Source: Ochotona curzoniae | Lineage: Eukaryota; Chordata; Mammalia; Lagomorpha; Ochotonidae | Direction of reading: 5' to 3' | Length of the DNA stretch: 64,000 nt | NCBI RefSeq assembly: GCF_017591425.1 | Contig: NW_024465751.1 | Coordinates: 5,022,001 to 5,086,000 of the forward strand | Part shown: positions 59,797 through 64,000 of the stretch, piece after piece | Layout: every line of letters starts with the position of its first letter | Position numbering within the stretch: position 1 is the first letter of the stretch | Program-made: the position numbers and the translations under genes | Notes under the pieces: generated by a model | What the model was told of the DNA's origin: nothing | The model's input: only the letters and a program-made list of their open reading frames with translations | Databases searched by the model: none

Positions 59797-61574
59797 TCAC
59801 TGCTGTAGGCAAACAATACAGTGATCATTTCCACTAGGTTTTAATTTGGGGTGAGGCTTATAATATAGCAATGTTTCTATTGAAAAATTGCATCCTGTTT
59901 CCTTCCTTTTACCTTTGGATCGTTAAACCCCTGCTGTGCCCTGGATATTAATTGCTTGTTTTGAACATACAGTTATTTCAGTCTTGAGATCACCTAAAGG
60001 ATGAACACAAACAGGGCAAGAGCACCAAGGACTAAGTCCTGAGGTAGTCAACGCTCAGATGGCACCAAAGTGGAAACGCCAGAAAAAGGAGGCTGAGAAA
60101 GAGGAGCAAATACTATTGCAAGAAAGCCAAGACGCGTTCATTTCCTTGGAACCCAGTAAAGAGGAAGGAGTGACCAGATGTGTCAAATCCTGCAGAGCAT
60201 TTCAGTCCTCTCTGAAACAATCCACTGTGTGGAGCAGTAAGGACCTGCCCAAAGGAAGCCTCCCTGGACTGGTGCGGACAGAAGTGGTGGCGTTAAGGAC
60301 CCAGCGAGGACACAGTGGGGGTGAAGGAGTAGAAAGGAGGCTCTTTTGAGTGGTTGTCCTGCAAATGAGAACTAAGGGTTGGAGTGGCAGCTGGAAGGGA
60401 AATGGTATCCAGACAAAGCTAGAAAAGCTTCTCCTGGTTAACTGCTGTGTCTAATTGTACTACAGTTAACACAACCATGCCCCTGTTGAGAGTTATTTGC
60501 TATGTTTATAGTTTGGGGTCACTCTACCGGCAATGGTATAATTAACTCTTTCACATACATACTTAGGGAATATAGATCATACTTTTCCTGCCACCCAGAC
60601 ATCCAAATACATGCAATGTTTCATTATTTCCATGGAATGGGCTTTCCAGGATGGGATTTCTGAATAAATTGCATAATTGCATATCATATTTCACAGATAT
60701 CAAGGTGCTGACATATGCTTCCTACTATACAGTATGATTTTAAGTTGCATTTCCACCGGAAAAGTTGTATATCATTTTCTAGAACCTTCGCTAGCAAATG
60801 AATTGACTATGACCTTTGGTGAGATGGTCATTCATGATCAGGAATATCTACAAGTGCTTTACTGCATCTTCAGAATGTGTATCTGGGACTGTTATTCTCA
60901 GTTTACACTTCAGTAGGAAGGCTCACACAAAGACACACAACCACAAGTGACAGAATCACCTTCAAACCTAGCCTGATTCTAGGCTTATTTCTCCCCCTTT
61001 TTCCCTTTTCTTCACTAAATCCATTCACAGAGCTCCCCAGGCCTCAACGAGAGTGCAGCCAACTCTTTCCGCCTGGGCTGGTCTGTATGTCTCCTTCCAC
61101 GTGAAGACCTGGCAGCACAGCCTACAGCCTGCTCTCCTTCCCAGGCCCGCATTCCAGTTGGCCATGAGCATCCCCCATCCTGAGGCCCTACAGAATTATC
61201 AGCACATATTACACATTCTTCCAGTGAAAGGAGTCCATTGGCAGGCACCCAGGAACACACAACTACACACAAGGCTCCCAGAGTCAGTTGGACTTTCTCC
61301 AGTTGTGGTCATAGGTAGCCACAGGCCTAAACGCAAGTCCTGGGGGCTGTACTAGAGACTTGGTGGGTTGGGTGGGTGTAACCACAGGGATCCTGTACAG
61401 ACAGCGACTGAGCCAACGTGCCAAGCCAAACAGGACATAGTAAAGAACAAAAGGGCCCTTTCACTGCCCTGCCCTATCTTCCTTTGCCTCAGAAAGATGT
61501 TACCGATATTCTGGACTTCTAAGATTGCTAGTTATACTAGATAATATTAGCAGTTATAGATATCCCTTATTTTG
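59797..61574. other. Unassigned sequence with a 96-codon lysine-rich frame
   Basis: No repeat was recognised. The frame 60059-60349 starts MAPKWKRQKKEAEKEE and is Lys/Glu-rich at its start. No domain, splice context or upstream continuity supports it as a gene. Confidence 0.35.
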
Positions 61575-61745
61575 TAAACCAGCAACTAATAAGTTACAAG
61601 CACTCCACATTCATTATCTCCCAGCTTCAGGAAACCTAAGAAACATAGGTTTGATCATTTCTGATTCACAAATACTAGGTAAGCTACTTGGGATTGCACA
61701 GCTGGAGAGCGTCACAAGCAGCATGGAGACCCGGCTTTTCTGCTT
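61575..61745 (-). mobile_element. MIR
   Basis: CACATTCATTATCTCCCAGC, AGGTAAGCTACTTGGGATTG, CACAGCTGGAGAGCGTCACA and ATGGAGACCCGGC are a good reverse-complement MIR/MIR-like order. Confidence 0.65.
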
Positions 61746-64000
61746 TAACAGAACATTGTCCATAACCACATCAATAATGAAATGTAGTATCTGCGAATAT
61801 TTAACAGGAGTTCAGCGGGGTCAAGTAAATTCTCTCAGCACTCCTGTCCACACTCCTAATTTTATTAACTCCCCCCCCCTATTTTTTTTAAAGATATTAC
61901 TCTCTGAAGTACATAAAAGTACTAAGTGTTAGCTATCTATGCAGCTTGCCCAGAGCCTGAGTACTAGTTAGATCCAAAGACAAAATTTGAGAGGGGGTAA
62001 CACCTGGTTCTGGGGTTGCAGATCCAGACTTCCTGGTCTCCCTAAAATGGCTGCAGTCTTTTTCATTGCTCTGATTTTGTGCAGCATTAATCTATATATA
62101 TATTTCCTAAGTATAATTGAAAACTGTATATTTTTCAAAGTTGCGATGATATTTAAATCTGATAGAAGATTGAATTACAAAATAAATTCTTAGCTGAAGT
62201 ATGGTTTTTTTTTTTTATGTGTGTGAACTGTTAACAAGATTTAGTTTGAAAACTGTAAGTCCCCTCACACGCATTTTACTTAGTTTCTCTTTGTACACCT
62301 TCAAGGTGACTGGATTAGTGTTGGCAAGTGTAAGCCAATAAACAAATATTCTTATGGAAAAAAAAGAAGGAAGACAATGGCCCAGTGAAATGTTCCTCTC
62401 CTAAAGGCAGGTTCTGGTCACACTAGCCTGGACACCCCTGCTGTGGATCAGTGAACCATCTGCCCCTCTTTATTTCCTCAACCTTGGTGCTGACTGTAGC
62501 CCTCAATTCTGCAGAGCCACTCAGAAGGATAGGAAAAGAACAACAGCCTCTTGATCAAAATCTCCATCTCCACCCAGAATCAGTGACTTCCTCGGAAAAG
62601 AATGAAGGGTTCTCAAAGCGCTTTTCATACTACTCATCTAGAATCCTTGGAGTCAGGCCAAGCCTATAAAACATGTGTAGAGGAATACATGCTATTTATA
62701 AGAGTGCATGTGGAAGCTTCCTTTCCTAGGAGCTCATATTAAATATACTAAATAACTAGAGATGCTAACACTTCAGGTGATACTTTGAAACTGGTTAGCG
62801 TGGCATAGTCATGGATGCTCTGTGTGCAGGCATGCAGATATCCAGATGGAAACACACACACACTCACAACATGTGTGAGCACTTCAGGTTCCCCTTTATA
62901 TTAATTTTCTTAATTTTTGTATTGGGATACTTTGAAATCTGCTGCTTCATTGATCCAGGAGGACTGATCTCCCTAACGGCCAGTCCATTTCTAAAAGTAG
63001 CGAACCAACTTCCCCAGACTCATACCCAACCTAGAGAACATTCATCCAACACTGGGAGATTTTCACTCCTTTTGCTATATCTCTGACCTAAACATCTGAA
63101 AACCCAGATATAGTCGACCAAGGGCAGCTCCTACTCACAAGAGACTTTGGAAATGGCCCAGACCAGCCAATCATAAGCCTATTTACCTTGCCTTGTCTGT
63201 TCCTTCCCACACAGACCACAATCAAAGGCATTACCCTTGGTTCCTTCTCAGTCTTTGCCCCCTACCTGCACCGACTCCCCATGTGGCTTACCATGGCCTG
63301 CTGAACATGGCTTGGGATCCGTGGCAAAGCATTTTAAATGACAGAATTTCCTCACCTATTGGCCTTGACACAGCCACGTGACCATAAGATCAATCATAAA
63401 ATACCTCTATCCACTTTGGATCTTCCTTTCCCCAAAATGAAGGTAAGGACCGACATCATTACAGAAGTATAAGGACACACCACAGATACACAAGAATGTC
63501 AGGAAAGGCAAGGGGAGAACTCGCTCTTACCTTTAGCTAAAAAAAATCACATAAGGAGACACATGGTGGCAATCAGTCCCCATGATGGGAGGAAACTGTG
63601 TAATGCTGATAAAAGCCACCTGGCCATGGACCTTCTGAGCATGAAGACTTCCAGGTCCTTGATATTCTCTGGGGGTCAGTTCTGTCTACATTCTTGCCTT
63701 CTGTTTTTGCTGGTGTAGGAAGCACTTGCAAGTTCCTTACTCTCTTGCTTTAAGAACTCACTGGCTCAGCTTTTTTCAGGGTGCATGGCAATATGGTAAC
63801 TATTCTAGGAAACGATGCACTTTTTACTTGAGATAATATTTTTCCAATTTAGGAAACTACACATTTTGAAATATTCATGGCAAAGGGGAAGGAAACATCA
63901 ATGATGACATGTCATAATAGATAAAAGTACTAATGAGCTAATTTTATCAACTAACTTTTGCTAGCCATGACTGTCTTATCTACAAATGGGAATAAAATAA
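61746..64000. other. Unassigned end of the window
   Basis: About 2.3 kb with no recognised gene or CSINE. A C run (61869-61878) and a T run (62204-62216) are simple repeats. The section 63100-63700 has CCAATCA and ATAAAAGCC motifs and could be an undetermined LTR, but I cannot match it to a family. Confidence 0.4.

Overview
This window looks like vertebrate, specifically mammalian, nuclear DNA. It is AT-rich and CpG-poor, with no operons or dense coding, and it is full of degraded interspersed repeats. The dominant repeat is a tRNA-derived SINE of about 330 bp. Its best copy (31135-31463) has a tRNA-like head with A and B boxes, a CT-rich stretch near the 3' end and a short A-rich tail. This is the lagomorph C-SINE (CSINE) architecture. 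The head and body variant fits pika (Ochotona) better than rabbit. The species call comes from memory of the consensus and is an inference. About 32 CSINE copies or fragments can be read on both strands. They range from nearly intact (5436-5768, 31135-31463, 32308-32632, 48253-48580) to very eroded.

No protein-coding gene, rRNA, tRNA or snRNA gene could be supported. Every open frame in the window is short (longest 188 codons). The longest ones lie in repeats or unremarkable AT-rich sequence, so the window reads as intergenic or deep intronic DNA.

Layout. 1-0.66 kb: mariner-like and MLT1-like LTR remnants, a CT microsatellite and an old SINE. 1.2-6.6 kb: a dense SINE cluster with two copies back to back, plus a LINE-1 3' UTR piece. 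6.6-16 kb: SINE-poor, with a diverged 67-bp duplicated segment, L2 pieces, a mariner-like remnant and an ERVL-type solo LTR at 15.2-15.7 kb. 16-25 kb: CSINE, a CA repeat, MIRs and a LINE-1 3' end on the minus strand. 25-40 kb: many CSINEs, including a young copy nested in an old one at 31.1 kb, L2, LTR remnants and a short mariner-like inverted-repeat element. 40-48 kb: a second SINE-free block with a MIR and an exact 25-bp direct repeat 826 bp apart. 48-55 kb: LINE-1 reverse-transcriptase remnants in both orientations, broken by CSINEs. 55-64 kb: CSINEs, including a tail-to-tail inverted pair at 59.2-59.8 kb, a MIR, and unassigned sequence with one weak exon-like segment near 58.6 kb.

No new biological system was found. 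The best leads are small: the unexplained direct duplications, the nested and inverted SINE structures, and the exon-like segment.
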